Shown here: piece after piece, positions 25,971-35,049 of the stretch
Layout of the letters: each line of letters opens with the position of its first letter
How positions within the stretch are numbered: the first letter of the stretch is position 1
Assembly: GCA_046957575.1 (NCBI GenBank)
Contig: JBKUOG010000002.1
Span: forward strand, 142,196 to 206,195
DNA: 64,000 nt
Direction: 5' to 3'
Origin: UMGS1370 sp046957575
Lineage (GTDB): Bacteria; Bacillota; Clostridia; Lachnospirales; Lachnospiraceae
The notes under the pieces: model-generated
The model's input: only the letters and a program-made list of their open reading frames with translations
What the model was told of the DNA's origin: nothing
Database searches by the model: none
Position numbers and translations under genes: made by a program

Positions 25971-27548
25971 TTAATTGATCTCATTTGCAGGAATTGTTTC
26001 AGGAGTCTCTTCCTCAGGCTGGGCAGGTTCGGTCTGCTGCTCCTGAGTCTGAGCCGGCGCCTGGGTCTGTGGTTCCTGCCTGTCTGTCTCTTCTGCCGGA
26101 TTGTCGGTATCACCCGCGTCCCCATTTTCCGAATTTTCTGCGTTCTGCGGTTCGCTTTCAGCGCCGCCTTCATCACCGGCATCTCCATTTTCTTCGCCAG
26201 CCGCCTCTGTTTCATTCTGTCCGGCAGCTGCTGTCGGCAATCCCATCTGGCTCATGGCATTGGCTGCCTGAGAAGCCTGTGGGCTTTCTGGAAAACTGGT
26301 AATAATCCTGCTAAAACACTGTCTGGCATTTTCCGTATCTCCTCTGTCCTGATACAGTCGTCCCAGCAAATAAGTGGCCGACGGATTGTTCGGGTTGATC
26401 TCCAAACTCTTCTGATAATATTCCATAGCCTGATCTTTTTGGCCGGAATTCCATGCAGCCGTACCCAAATCCTCCAAAGTCTGGTATCCCTTGGTCTGCA
26501 TGTCCGCTGCCACTGCATTGGCAATTTCCAGAACACTTTCATCAACTATAAGGGACGGATCCAGATCTACATATAGTTTGGCAACTGACATGATGTCTTC
26601 ATTCCGGTATGCCTGCAAGATCCCTATCATAGTCTGATACTGTTTAAGCACCTGTCCCGTATCTCCTTCAATGGTGTTAAGCTTATTTTCCATATCTTGG
26701 GACTGGGCCTTTAATTCATCATAAGATGCCTGAAGTGCGTCCAGTTCCTGATTTTTTTCATTTAATTTCTGGCTGTAGGTAATGATTTCTTCATTATGCT
26801 TATTGCTTAAAGCGCGGGTGCTGGGGGGCATAATCAAAAAATATGTTACCATCACGCCTAATATTAGACCTGCCAAAATGTTTAAAATACTTTGCCATCC
26901 TGTATTTTCCTTATATGTAGGCGGCATAATCACATCGTCATCCTGCATTTGATGGTGGGAAAATGCATTTTTTAATTTCCGCTTTTCCACTTCTGCCTTG
27001 CCTGTATTTTTTTTAACAATGGACATATACCACTGGGCCTTGGGATTATTTTTGTCAATCTGAAGGACTTTGTACAAAGATCTTCCCGCCTTGGAAAAAT
27101 CTTCATGGTACATATACAGAACTGCCAGCAAAAGGTGTGCTTTTACAAAGTGAGGATTGTCCTCTACCACCCTGGTAAGCTGCAAAATCGCCAAATCATC
27201 ACTGTCATGCTGGGCATACCAAAGAGCCTGATTGTATTTCTTTACATTTTGATCTGCAATCTCCAGACGCCCCGGCTTTCTTTGAATCTCATCCAGATAG
27301 CGATCCGCTGGGTTGTCAGCAGGGTGAAGATTGGTGCTGATTACCCACTGAACCAGCGCGTCCGACACCTCCCCCATCTCATAGTAGATGAGTCCCAGCA
27401 GATTTCTGGCATCCATCTGGTACTTGTCAAAATGAAGACTCTTTTTCAGGGACTCGACAGCTCCGGAAAGATCTCTGACATTCGCTTTTTCCAAACCAAG
27501 ATTGTAAAAACTATTGGCAATCTGACGGTTTCGTTTCTCATAGTCCAT
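25971..27548 (-). CDS. TPR-repeat membrane protein
   Basis: A 525-residue protein. N-terminal TPR-like repeats (about 10-180), then a transmembrane helix (about 218-238), a coiled-coil (about 245-300), a second pair of TPR units (about 355-430, with DQAMEYYQKSLEINPNNPSATYLLGRLYQDRGDTENARQ broken into helices) and a Glu/Gln/Pro-rich C-terminal tail of ~90 residues. TPR proteins are scaffolds; the partner is unknown. A 49-residue acidic protein is encoded immediately upstream and is probably co-translated. Confidence 0.8.
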   Translation of the reverse strand: MDYEKRNRQIANSFYNLGLEKANVRDLSGAVESLKKSLHFDKYQMDARNLLGLIYYEMGEVSDALVQWVISTNLHPADNPADRYLDEIQRKPGRLEIADQNVKKYNQALWYAQHDSDDLAILQLTRVVEDNPHFVKAHLLLAVLYMYHEDFSKAGRSLYKVLQIDKNNPKAQWYMSIVKKNTGKAEVEKRKLKNAFSHHQMQDDDVIMPPTYKENTGWQSILNILAGLILGVMVTYFLIMPPSTRALSNKHNEEIITYSQKLNEKNQELDALQASYDELKAQSQDMENKLNTIEGDTGQVLKQYQTMIGILQAYRNEDIMSVAKLYVDLDPSLIVDESVLEIANAVAADMQTKGYQTLEDLGTAAWNSGQKDQAMEYYQKSLEINPNNPSATYLLGRLYQDRGDTENARQCFSRIITSFPESPQASQAANAMSQMGLPTAAAGQNETEAAGEENGDAGDEGGAESEPQNAENSENGDAGDTDNPAEETDRQEPQTQAPAQTQEQQTEPAQPEEETPETIPANEIN

Positions 27549-27552
27549 AGCC

Positions 27553-27702
27553 TTATTCCCTGACTTCCTTAATCATTTCCATCATAATGTCTGTCATATC
27601 TGTTAAGTCGCTTTTCACAATCTCATCCGCAATTTCCTCCACGTCTAAGCTGGGCTTAAAACGGCTGATCTCCTCTTCAAAATTAATGATTGATTCTCCC
27701 AT
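27553..27702 (-). CDS. Small acidic protein (49 residues) upstream of the TPR gene
   Basis: A short frame beginning MGESIINFEEEISRFKP and ending MEMIKEVRE. The ATG is preceded by AAAGGAG at good spacing, and the stop lies 4 bp before the TPR start. The composition (many Glu, Asp, Ile) suggests two short amphipathic helices. No family is recognised. It is transcribed from the promoter at 27755-27784. Confidence 0.65.
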   Translation of the reverse strand: MGESIINFEEEISRFKPSLDVEEIADEIVKSDLTDMTDIMMEMIKEVRE

Positions 27703-27754
27703 AGTTTTCTCCTTTTGTACGCTACAAGTACAAACAAATTAACATCTGTTCAAG

Positions 27755-27784
27755 ATTATATAATAAGACCCTGTATTTGTGCAA
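27755..27784 (-). promoter_or_regulatory. Sigma-A-type promoter for the 49-aa/TPR operon
   Basis: On the minus strand TTGCAC (27779-27784) and TATAAT (27755-27760) with an 18-bp spacer, about 50 bp upstream of the small-protein start codon. Confidence 0.6.
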
Positions 27785-27932
27785 CCATATTCTTTCGGGC
27801 GTTTTCGGCCAAATTCGGCTTTTTCTGCGATAATCCATACAAAATCGGCTTTTCACATCGCCTCTCTTAAATCACTGGCTGCAAAGATTTTATAACATTG
27901 CAATATCCGGATACGCTGTTGCTGTCAGGATA

Positions 27933-28616
27933 TCAGGATCTGGATGTAGGCATATAAGGAATCAGAACTCCTGCCACGCTGCTGATTGGCATAGTCTGAA
28001 GCCAGATATGTCCCGGTCCAGTAATCACTGTATTAAACAGTCCTTCTCCGCCAAATAATACATTTTTTACTCCGGAAATTGTCTGAATATCCATCTGGCA
28101 GCTGGCAGTCATCGCTGCTAAATACCCGCTGTCTACCACGATCTGCTGGCCTGCTCCCAGTTCATATTCGACTACATGGCCGTCAAATTCTGCAAATGCA
28201 ATGCCTCTTCCCGACAATTTCTGAAGAATAAATCCTTCTCCGCCAAACAGTCCGGATCCTAATTTTTTGTGGAAATGAACAGACAGTTCCACCCCGTATT
28301 CTGCTGCTAAAAATCCGCTTTTTTGTAAAATCAGTTCCTTTCCCGGTCCTATCTCAAATGCTTTTATGGAGCCTGGAAAACTGGACGCAAAGCTGATTAG
28401 TCCCGGCGCCCCCTGGGCAGTATAAATATTCTGGAACATTCCCTCTCCTGCAAACATACGGCCAAACATTTTTCCAATACCGCCGTTACTTCCTGTCTCC
28501 ATCTTCATATTGGGAGACATCCAGGCCATGGAACCTCTCTCTGTAATCATCTTTTCTCCTGCTTCCAACTCACAAATAACCACTGGAAGTGTTTCGCCTT
28601 CAATTTTATAACGCAT
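27933..28616 (-). CDS. AIM24/TIGR00266 family protein
   Basis: A 227-residue protein with the repeated Gly-rich beta-strand pattern of the AIM24 family (GSMAWMSPNMKMETG, GEGMFQNIYTA, VDSGYLAAM, GPGHIWLQTMP). The fold is a beta-helix-like trimer of unknown biochemical role. It is encoded alone on the minus strand. Cytosolic, no signal peptide. Length is typical for the family. Confidence 0.9.
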   Translation of the reverse strand: MRYKIEGETLPVVICELEAGEKMITERGSMAWMSPNMKMETGSNGGIGKMFGRMFAGEGMFQNIYTAQGAPGLISFASSFPGSIKAFEIGPGKELILQKSGFLAAEYGVELSVHFHKKLGSGLFGGEGFILQKLSGRGIAFAEFDGHVVEYELGAGQQIVVDSGYLAAMTASCQMDIQTISGVKNVLFGGEGLFNTVITGPGHIWLQTMPISSVAGVLIPYMPTSRS

Positions 28617-28765
28617 ACTGTTTTCCTCCTGATTTTTAAAATACGCGGCTGTTTGGCAGTGTATCTTTTAATACTCTTCTGCTCTTCCCTCTAAATATTG
28701 GCAGCCTATGAAAACTCTCAGTACCTGTCACAATCTATTGTACCATGTTCACTAAGCTCGACAAA

Positions 28766-28831
28766 ACCTCGCTAAGGGGGCAGATATCTATTCTCACCAG
28801 ACTCGTGAAATACCTCGTCAAGTGTACATAT
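28766..28831 (+). repeat. Dispersed repeat, copy A (two 20-bp direct units, 46-bp period)
   Basis: Two direct units that begin ACCTCG, at 28766 and 28812, separated by a segment containing TCAC...GTGA. A clearly related copy in reverse orientation lies at 62019-62084 with the same 46-bp spacing. It stands just upstream of a 5'-truncated gene. The rest of the 28,617-28,990 gap shows no gene. Confidence 0.75.
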
Positions 28832-28998
28832 TATACCCTATCCGCCCCATTCTGTCCAATGGTTATGTTCTTATTTTTTATCACATTAATACCAGCAAAA
28901 ATGTATATTGATACAGCAAAACTCTCTGCCGGATCCCATTGAATTTTTTTTGCCTTCTTCTTATGTTTCCCAGGATTTTTTTGATGCAGCTTATAAGG

Positions 28999-30109
28999 GA
29001 CTTCCTCTTCCAATCTTGGGCAGGGGTACAGCAATCTGGTAGATGCTCTAAACCGCGGCTGGATGAATGACGGAGACTCCTCTAATATTGCCAGGGCCGG
29101 GCATCGGATGTGGTGTCTCAATGTTCCCATGGGAAAGGTTGCATTTGGAAAAAGCGGCGAATATACCGCCATGTATGCTCTGGATAAAAGCAGCACCGAT
29201 CCTGCTGATCCCGCCTATGTTATGTGGCCAGCCCAGACCATGCCAATCGAGTATTTTAAAGGCCCCTGGACACTTTCTCTCCGAGACCAGACCTATTTTA
29301 AGAGTTTCAGCGAATCCGGCATTGAAAACATCCGGATTTCCATGACAAGCAGAAAAAATGGGAAAACTTATGAAATCACCTCAAAAGATAAAAATGTTTC
29401 CGGAAAATACATGAATGTGGATAGCAATAATCTTATTTTCCAGCCAGGATCATCCTTCTCTTCCGGCGATGATGTAACTGTGACCATCAGCGGTCTTAAA
29501 AATATCCATGGAGAATCTGAAACTATTTCCTATACAGTTCATTTCTTCTCTATGGGAGGAACATCTGGCAGTGATAGTTCCAGTAACGGAAGCGGAAGCG
29601 GCGGTTCCGGCGGTAGTGGTTGGGGCAGCAGCGGCGGAGGCGGCAGTTATAGTAGCGGAAGCGGCAGTTCCAGTTCAAAAGGAAGAGGCCCCGGCTCTCC
29701 ACAGACAAACCTCCCCTCATATGTAGTAACAGGAACATGGAGCCAGATAGGAGACGGAATCTGGAATTTCTCTGACAATACCAATGTCCGGTACACAAAT
29801 CGCTGGGCAGCCGTCTACAATCCTTATGCAAATACATCTGCTGGTTTCCAGGCATTCGACTGGTTCCGCTTTGATGAAAATGGGGTCATGCTGACTGGTT
29901 GGTTTACAGATCCTGCTGACGGCAATATTTATTACCTGAATCCCCACTCCGACAGCACACGAGGCCGCATGATGACCGGCTGGACAGTCATTGATGGAAA
30001 AGAATACTATTTTAATCCGGAATCAGACGGTACCAGGGGAAGAATGTTTCGCAATGAGCCCACAAAAGACGGACATTTTCTGGGAGCTGACGGAGTAAAA
30101 ATCTACTAA
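28999..30109 (+). pseudogene. 5'-truncated CAP-domain / cell-wall-binding surface protein
   Basis: The frame opens after a stop near 28998 and reads TSSSNLGQGYSNLVDALNRG before the first ATG at 29063, which has no ribosome binding site. The first part (GHRMWCLNVPMGKVAFGKSG) is the C-terminal half of a CAP/SCP domain; then come a beta domain, a Gly/Ser-rich linker (about 29560-29690) and two cell-wall (choline-type) binding repeats rich in Trp, Tyr and Gly (GWFTDPADGNIYYLNP, GWTVIDGKEYYFNPESDG). A signal peptide and the first half of the CAP domain are missing, so I call it a truncated remnant. Confidence 0.75.
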
Positions 30110-30130
30110 ATTCCCTCCGAAAACCAGAAC

Positions 30131-30178
30131 AGCACCGCAGGGCCTGTCAGATCATTCTGACGCTCTGCGGTGTTTCTT
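30131..30178 (+). terminator. Terminator after the truncated surface-protein gene
   Basis: Long hairpin with stem CACCGCAG...CTGCGGTG (30133-30172) followed by TTTCTTT on the plus strand, 20 bp past the stop codon. Confidence 0.8.
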
Positions 30179-30226
30179 TAAATTCAAGAATCCGTATACC
30201 TTATATCCTTCTGCAGCAGTTGTAAA

Positions 30227-30436
30227 CTATTTTTGATAGATAATAAATTCTTGCATTTCTTCCGAAAATGCCAAACTGCACATATCGCAAATACGCTGAA
30301 ATGCCGGATCCGTTTGAGAGATTTCGTGGCATTCACCAAATGAAAACGCTATATCTATTTGCTTGTTATGGATGGTTCCACCATTATATCCAAATGTATC
30401 ATCTTGATAAATAATGCAGGATATATCATCAAACAT
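30227..30436 (-). CDS. Hypothetical protein (69 residues)
   Basis: An open frame beginning MFDDISCIIYQDDTFGYNGG, with acidic N-terminal part and no membrane segment. It overlaps the end of the interrupted gene upstream by 8 bp and lacks a clear ribosome binding site. It could be a real coupled gene or a displaced 3' part of its neighbour. No family recognised. Confidence 0.35.
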   Translation of the reverse strand: MFDDISCIIYQDDTFGYNGGTIHNKQIDIAFSFGECHEISQTDPAFQRICDMCSLAFSEEMQEFIIYQK

Positions 30437-30671
30437 GCTCTAGCCATATACATAAATAAATTTGTGTAAATAATTTGTTCATTATCTGGCTGACCTCATT
30501 TGCTGTAATCATGCTTCCGCTAACAGGCTGTATCTGTTCGCTTTTCACTATCTCGTCACCTGAAAGGGTGAACGTGTGCATTTTAACATAGCTGCTATAA
30601 CTTATACCGATTATCAGGACAGTCAATAGAATTACAGCTCCCAATGCTCATTTCAACCGCTTCTTATCCAT
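30429..30671 (-). pseudogene. Small membrane protein interrupted by an in-frame TGA
   Basis: A start ATG at 30671 with GGAGGTG at good spacing opens MDKKRLK, then TGA at 30648-30650, then the same frame continues with a membrane helix (GAVILLTVLIIGISYSSY) to the stop at 30429. The TGA sits where a Trp (TGG) would fit. Without the stop the product would be ~80 residues, with one N-terminal membrane helix and a soluble end. It follows the larger membrane protein gene by 31 bp. Confidence 0.6.
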
Positions 30672-30702
30672 ATAGTTTGACACCTCCGATCGCTTCCAAT
30701 CA

Positions 30703-32025
30703 TCATTCTTTCTTTTCTTTATATCGTTTCACAGCTACCCACGTCCCAAGACACAACATCCAATGACTGACAGACAGTCCGATTAGCCAGAAACATCCCT
30801 GTTGTCGTTTTGCTACATAAGTATCTGCCGTCAATTCTGCATCCACAGTTATATATTTTCCATTTTCTCTGATGGACAGCACCCGCCGATCCACGCTTTC
30901 TCCTGCAGCAAGAATCTTGTTTGCACTATCTTTGCTGCCGCTCTCTGCTTCCCACCGATACCCCATGCCGTCCGAAGTCTTATAATAAATCTCATATGCA
31001 GTTGTTGCCTGGTTCTTACGGGAAGAAGAACTCCCCACTGTAACAGGCAGCACTCTATATGGATAAAACGTATGTACGCCCATGTCTTCATAATCAGAAG
31101 GGGAAGGCATAGATGCAATTCCCATCACACCCAAACACAGACTGCAGACAGACGGAATAACCAACATGATACAAACTGTAACAACAATATTTTTTAGTCG
31201 TTCCGACCATACTCCAGGCTGTTTAGGACGAACTGTGGGTTGTGCGTTGTCTACACTTTCCTGCACACTGTTGACTAATTTCTGGAAATCAGCAGTAACG
31301 TCATACCATCCATTAAAATCCTCATACAAACATCCTTTATCATAACAGGAAAGGAACATGGAAATTCCCTGTTCTATGGAAAATGTCTTTCTTAGCGCTT
31401 TCCATTTCCCATGCAGCTTCAACATAATCGTGACTGTACAATTCCCTTCCGGTGCATACCATGTGGAGATATTGATATTGCATTGTTCTGTTTCAAGCAG
31501 CAAAAATGTCCATTTACCGGATCGAAATTGATGAACGATCTGCAAAATATCACCATCATCTGCATCCTCATTGAGATAGTCTGCCTTTTTGTCTGATTTC
31601 GAGGCTCCGACTTTTCGTATGCGTGTATGTGTTTTTGTACTTGGAGTTGTTCCACTGATTTGCTGAAACTGTTTTACGCACAGAAAGCCAATTCCTGAAA
31701 CTCCCCATACTATAGCAAAAGAAATCGCTGCAGGCACAAGATAGACTAAAATAAATCCATTAAATAAAATGTGAGGAAAACAGGCAATCAGAATCCCCCA
31801 GCTGCATATGCCTCCAGCGAAATTCAGCACGAACCATAAAAGCAATCGATTCAAGCCCAGCCTGTGGGCAAATATGTTTCCGGCAATCACAAAGTACAGA
31901 GCCACAGCCGGAGGCAGTATATAAGCAAAATAAAGTATATTTTGTTTCGATGCATAAATAAAGGCCCATGCAAATGCTCCCATATAGAACAGGACTGACA
32001 CGAACAAAGCAACTGCTTTTTTCAT
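30703..32025 (-). CDS. Uncharacterised multi-pass membrane protein
   Basis: A 440-residue protein with about four N-terminal helices, a cytoplasmic middle region (about 130-270), another helix near 285-310, an extracellular loop with a Ser-rich segment, and a last helix near the C-terminus. The ATG at 32025 is preceded by AAGGAGG nine bases upstream. No motif is recognised; the middle region looks like a globular binding domain. Accessory in character, with the interrupted small gene downstream. Confidence 0.7.
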   Translation of the reverse strand: MKKAVALFVSVLFYMGAFAWAFIYASKQNILYFAYILPPAVALYFVIAGNIFAHRLGLNRLLLWFVLNFAGGICSWGILIACFPHILFNGFILVYLVPAAISFAIVWGVSGIGFLCVKQFQQISGTTPSTKTHTRIRKVGASKSDKKADYLNEDADDGDILQIVHQFRSGKWTFLLLETEQCNINISTWYAPEGNCTVTIMLKLHGKWKALRKTFSIEQGISMFLSCYDKGCLYEDFNGWYDVTADFQKLVNSVQESVDNAQPTVRPKQPGVWSERLKNIVVTVCIMLVIPSVCSLCLGVMGIASMPSPSDYEDMGVHTFYPYRVLPVTVGSSSSRKNQATTAYEIYYKTSDGMGYRWEAESGSKDSANKILAAGESVDRRVLSIRENGKYITVDAELTADTYVAKRQQGCFWLIGLSVSHWMLCLGTWVAVKRYKEKKE

Positions 32026-32082
32026 GGACAGCATCCTCCTTGTCTTCTGAATTATTCCTGCTTTCTGTCCTATTCTCTCATT

Positions 32083-32496
32083 TTACAGAACCATCACCAG
32101 GGTCCCTATTCCGATTAAAACACATCCAACCAAAGACTTGACCGTAAATTCCTCATGTAAAAATGCGAAAGCCAATACTAAGGTGATTACCACACTTAAT
32201 TTATCAATCGGAACAACCTTGGAAGCTTCTCCCATCTGCAAAGCTCTATAGTAGCATAGCCAGGAAGCCCCTGTTGCCAATCCCGACAGGATCAGAAAAA
32301 CCCAGCTTTTTCGGCTGATTTCTGACAATCCATTTTGTGCATTTGTCAGAAATACCATCCCCCACGCCATAACTACCACCACAACCGTTCTGATAGCTGT
32401 CGCAAGATTTGAGTTCACTCCGTCTATGCCGACCTTTGCCAGTATAGAGGTAAGTGCTGCAAATATTGCAGACAGCAGAGCAAATACAAACCACAT
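32083..32496 (-). CDS. EamA/DMT-family small transporter
   Basis: A 137-residue protein with four to five helices forming a single EamA half-unit (AIFAALTSILAKVGIDGVNSN ... PIDKLSVVITLVLAFAFLHEEFT). Single-domain members form dimers and export small metabolites. ATG at 32496 is preceded by AAGGGGGG. The longer open frame to 32649 overlaps the acetyltransferase gene and lacks support. Confidence 0.85.
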   Translation of the reverse strand: MWFVFALLSAIFAALTSILAKVGIDGVNSNLATAIRTVVVVVMAWGMVFLTNAQNGLSEISRKSWVFLILSGLATGASWLCYYRALQMGEASKVVPIDKLSVVITLVLAFAFLHEEFTVKSLVGCVLIGIGTLVMVL

Positions 32497-32624
32497 ACAC
32501 GATTGCCCCCCTTGTCTCTTTTGTTTCCATTCAATTAATAAAGAGTAATAGTTCAGCCTTGCATCTTCTTGCCTGCCTGTGGTGGACAAGAAGCGTCTGG
32601 CATTTCTATCCGGTAAAATAGAAA

Positions 32625-33125
32625 TTATTTTAACTTTCCATAAATACAAAGGTCAAATATATTCTCATTTTTTATAACTGCTTTTTTCATTATTCCTTCA
32701 AGAATAAAATCATTTCTTTCAAGCACTTTCCTGGATGCCTTATTTGGTTCATATACTAACCCTGTAATCCGAATGATATCTAATTCCTTAAATGCAATTT
32801 CACAGATTTGTCTTACTGATTCTGTCATAATTCCCTTTGAATATTCTTCCTGCAATAAATAATACCCAATTTCAGCATCTTTTCTGTATACATCTTCTTT
32901 TTGTTCAACTGATATAGTCCCTATTATCTTACCGTTTACAACTATTTTTCGGAATATCCCCTTTTTTCCATCGTTTTCTTTTACCATGTTTAACCACCAT
33001 TCTGCTGATTCATTTGTATATGGATCTGGCAGTCTATCAGACAAATAACTTCTATCTATAATATTACACATTTTTCTCAGAACTTCTTTGTCTTCCAAAG
33101 TCCATTTTTTTAGTTCAACTCTCAT
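32625..33125 (-). CDS. GNAT family N-acetyltransferase (RimJ/RimL-like)
   Basis: A 166-residue acetyltransferase of the Acetyltransf_3 type: N-terminal RVELKKWTLEDKEVLRKMC, the acetyl-CoA-binding strand EIGYYLLQEEYSKGIMTESVRQI and the C-terminal NKASRKVLERNDFILEG. The substrate is unknown; ribosomal protein N-termini or small amines are possible. Start at 33125 after GAGGTG. The AT-rich codon use stands out against the neighbours and hints at recent acquisition. Confidence 0.9.
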   Translation of the reverse strand: MRVELKKWTLEDKEVLRKMCNIIDRSYLSDRLPDPYTNESAEWWLNMVKENDGKKGIFRKIVVNGKIIGTISVEQKEDVYRKDAEIGYYLLQEEYSKGIMTESVRQICEIAFKELDIIRITGLVYEPNKASRKVLERNDFILEGIMKKAVIKNENIFDLCIYGKLK

Positions 33126-33191
33126 CTTCAACACCTCACATACAGCTTCCTCTTTGTTCATGAACACATATTTTGTCTGTACTGGCTTTAG

Positions 33192-33950
33192 TTAATCTGG
33201 TATAGTAATGATATACTCCTCAAAATCATGGGAATCACCGGCAAATACATTCCGATCAATATATGGCTCCGGCCCGCTCACACCTTTCAATTTTCCCTTA
33301 TCAGAATACTGCCAGAACTGCCATTCTCTCCCTATATCCATTGGCGGATAATAAATGTTTCGGATCCAGAGCGGATAGTCTTCAAAGACTCCCTTTATAT
33401 ATTCCTGATAAAAAGAATAGGTTGTATAAATCATTGGCCTATATCCATAATGCTGCTCTAAAATTGTCAGCAATTCCCTGAGATTTTTTCGCACCTCTTC
33501 TGTATCCGGAGGATCCTGTTTTTTGTTTCCATAATATTCTGCGTCCACCACAGGAATCATTCTGCCTGACAAATCTCCAACTGTTTGGATATAGTGTTCT
33601 GCCTGAGTCGCTGCCGGACTGTCAAAGCTAAAAAAATGGTAAGCTCCTGCTGCAATTTGGGCTGCCTTTGCACCTTCCCAGTTGTCTGAAAAATATTCAT
33701 CTATATGACTGCTGCCTTCTGTCGCTTTGATAAACGCAAAATCCACCTGCTGCTCCCGAAGTTTTTCCCAGTCAATCGCTCCCTGATAATGCGATACATC
33801 CACTCCCTGTATTGGATATTTTCCAATCACGAACTGGTTAATTGTAATTTTCTTTGTCAAAATCAAAACACCACAGATTAAAAACGCAATCCCTACAGCA
33901 GCTTTAAAAACAGTCTTCCCAGGTACTAATCCCCCTCTTTCTTTCCCCAT
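33192..33950 (-). CDS. Glycoside hydrolase family 25 lysozyme
   Basis: A 252-residue muramidase. An N-terminal membrane helix (about 13-33) is followed by the GH25 barrel with GVDVSHYQGAIDWEKL, FAFIKATEGSS, the catalytic acidic pair in PVVDAEYYG, and WIRNIYY. It cleaves the MurNAc-GlcNAc bond. The N-terminal anchor suggests a role in the cell's own wall rather than a phage lysin. No holin or phage genes nearby. Confidence 0.92.
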   Translation of the reverse strand: MGKERGGLVPGKTVFKAAVGIAFLICGVLILTKKITINQFVIGKYPIQGVDVSHYQGAIDWEKLREQQVDFAFIKATEGSSHIDEYFSDNWEGAKAAQIAAGAYHFFSFDSPAATQAEHYIQTVGDLSGRMIPVVDAEYYGNKKQDPPDTEEVRKNLRELLTILEQHYGYRPMIYTTYSFYQEYIKGVFEDYPLWIRNIYYPPMDIGREWQFWQYSDKGKLKGVSGPEPYIDRNVFAGDSHDFEEYIITIPD

Positions 33951-34129
33951 TTCCCAACCTGTTCCTCCTAATTTATGTTTTCCCTTCTGTATATCAATTC
34001 CGTTTTTTAGTTAATCATTTTTCGTTCTGGCTGTCGTCAGCCCATGCAAAGCTGTCTGCAATGCCTTGAGCTGCTTCCAATCTGCTTTGCTCAGCTCCCG
34101 ATAAATAGGAAATAGTTATTCTATTGTTT

Positions 34130-34176
34130 CCTCAGAAAGAGAGAAACAACAAATTTTACTTGTTCCTCTCTTTCCT
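34130..34176 (-). terminator. Putative terminator after the DUF1266 gene
   Basis: Imperfect inverted repeat AAAGAGAG-N-AACAA / TTGTT-N-CTCTCTTT near 34136-34173, directly past the DUF1266 stop. No strong T run follows, so confidence is limited. The rest of 33,951-34,180 holds only a short unassigned frame that could encode SKADWKQLKALQTALH, with no start or ribosome binding site. Confidence 0.45.
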
Positions 34177-34180
34177 TTTG

Positions 34181-34771
34181 TTATTGCTTAAGTTCCTGCT
34201 CCCATGGCAGCGAGCAAGGACCATCCGGTTCATTTCTCAATTTAAAACACAGTTTTTCTCTTTCGGATATAGCTTCCTGCCATCCATCCCCCTCTTGGGT
34301 TCTCCACTCTTTGTATCCCCTTAAATAGCTGTCATATAATTCTGCCCAGGAGTGGTACAAACTCTGCATAAGCGTTCCGATTTCAATAGACTTTTCCAGC
34401 ATTTCTCCCCGTTCAATATATCCGCCTACAAATCCCATTCCGAGAATCTGGCACGCGCGGCACAAATCCCATGCGCCTGATGCAAGTTCTTCATCTGTAC
34501 AATCGTCTTTTTCCCAATAAGGCAAAGTCAGGAAAAGCACCTCACCCAAAAGGGAATTTTTATCTGTCACTTCCCAATCCCGGCGAAGCATTAAACGCAT
34601 AGAAGCCCCTTCCTTGTTATTTTTTTCTTTGGAACCTGCAAAGTAATGCCAGTCTCCGTCGCTGTATTCCGACCACATAGCGTAGGTGCCAGCAATCCAT
34701 CGCTCTGTCTCTGTCTTTGCCAGCGTGACAGTTCCATCTTCTTTCTTTTTGAAAAATCCTAAAAATCCCAT
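34181..34771 (-). CDS. DUF1266 domain protein
   Basis: A 196-residue soluble protein. The segment SGAWDLCRACQILGMGFVGGYIER and the W-x2-LYDSYLRGYKEW part match the DUF1266 pattern (Trp-Asp-Leu-Arg core and a late SYLxGxxxW). The N-terminus has a short basic FFKKKEDG stretch. Function unknown; DUF1266 proteins are often found in toxin-immunity or accessory settings, which is not evidence by itself. Confidence 0.75.
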   Translation of the reverse strand: MGFLGFFKKKEDGTVTLAKTETERWIAGTYAMWSEYSDGDWHYFAGSKEKNNKEGASMRLMLRRDWEVTDKNSLLGEVLFLTLPYWEKDDCTDEELASGAWDLCRACQILGMGFVGGYIERGEMLEKSIEIGTLMQSLYHSWAELYDSYLRGYKEWRTQEGDGWQEAISEREKLCFKLRNEPDGPCSLPWEQELKQ

Positions 34772-34822
34772 GCTAATTCCCTCCTGTTATAATACTGCAA
34801 AATTCTTTTTCATGTAAGCAAA

Positions 34823-34866
34823 AAGCGCCCCAGTCCCCGCAATTTACTGTGGACACAGGAGCGCTT
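34823..34866 (-). terminator. Terminator after leuD
   Basis: Hairpin of AAGCGC-N-CC...GG-N-GCGCTT with a TTTTTGCTT tract on the minus strand, about 180 bp past leuD. The 34,867-35,049 stretch contains more short palindromes and no convincing gene. Confidence 0.65.
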
Positions 34867-35049
34867 ATACCAAATATTTGGGTACGACAAACCTGTGCTG
34901 CTAAGTAAACATAGTGCTGCTTTGCTTACTTGAGCATGACAGAAACCATGGCGCTTGTCAACCTCTTTTTTAAGATTTTGAAACTGCATACTAAAATCCA
35001 TAAAAGCTATAGATATAATATGATATTGTTGAATGTGATAATGTAAGTG

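Noticed and set aside
33951..34120. Short minus-strand frame with SKADWKQLKALQTALH
   Set aside because: It has no start codon or ribosome binding site; it could be a gene fragment, but I cannot assign it.
34810..35001. 63-codon minus-strand frame downstream of leuD
   Set aside because: It covers the terminator hairpin and other palindromes and has no ribosome binding site.
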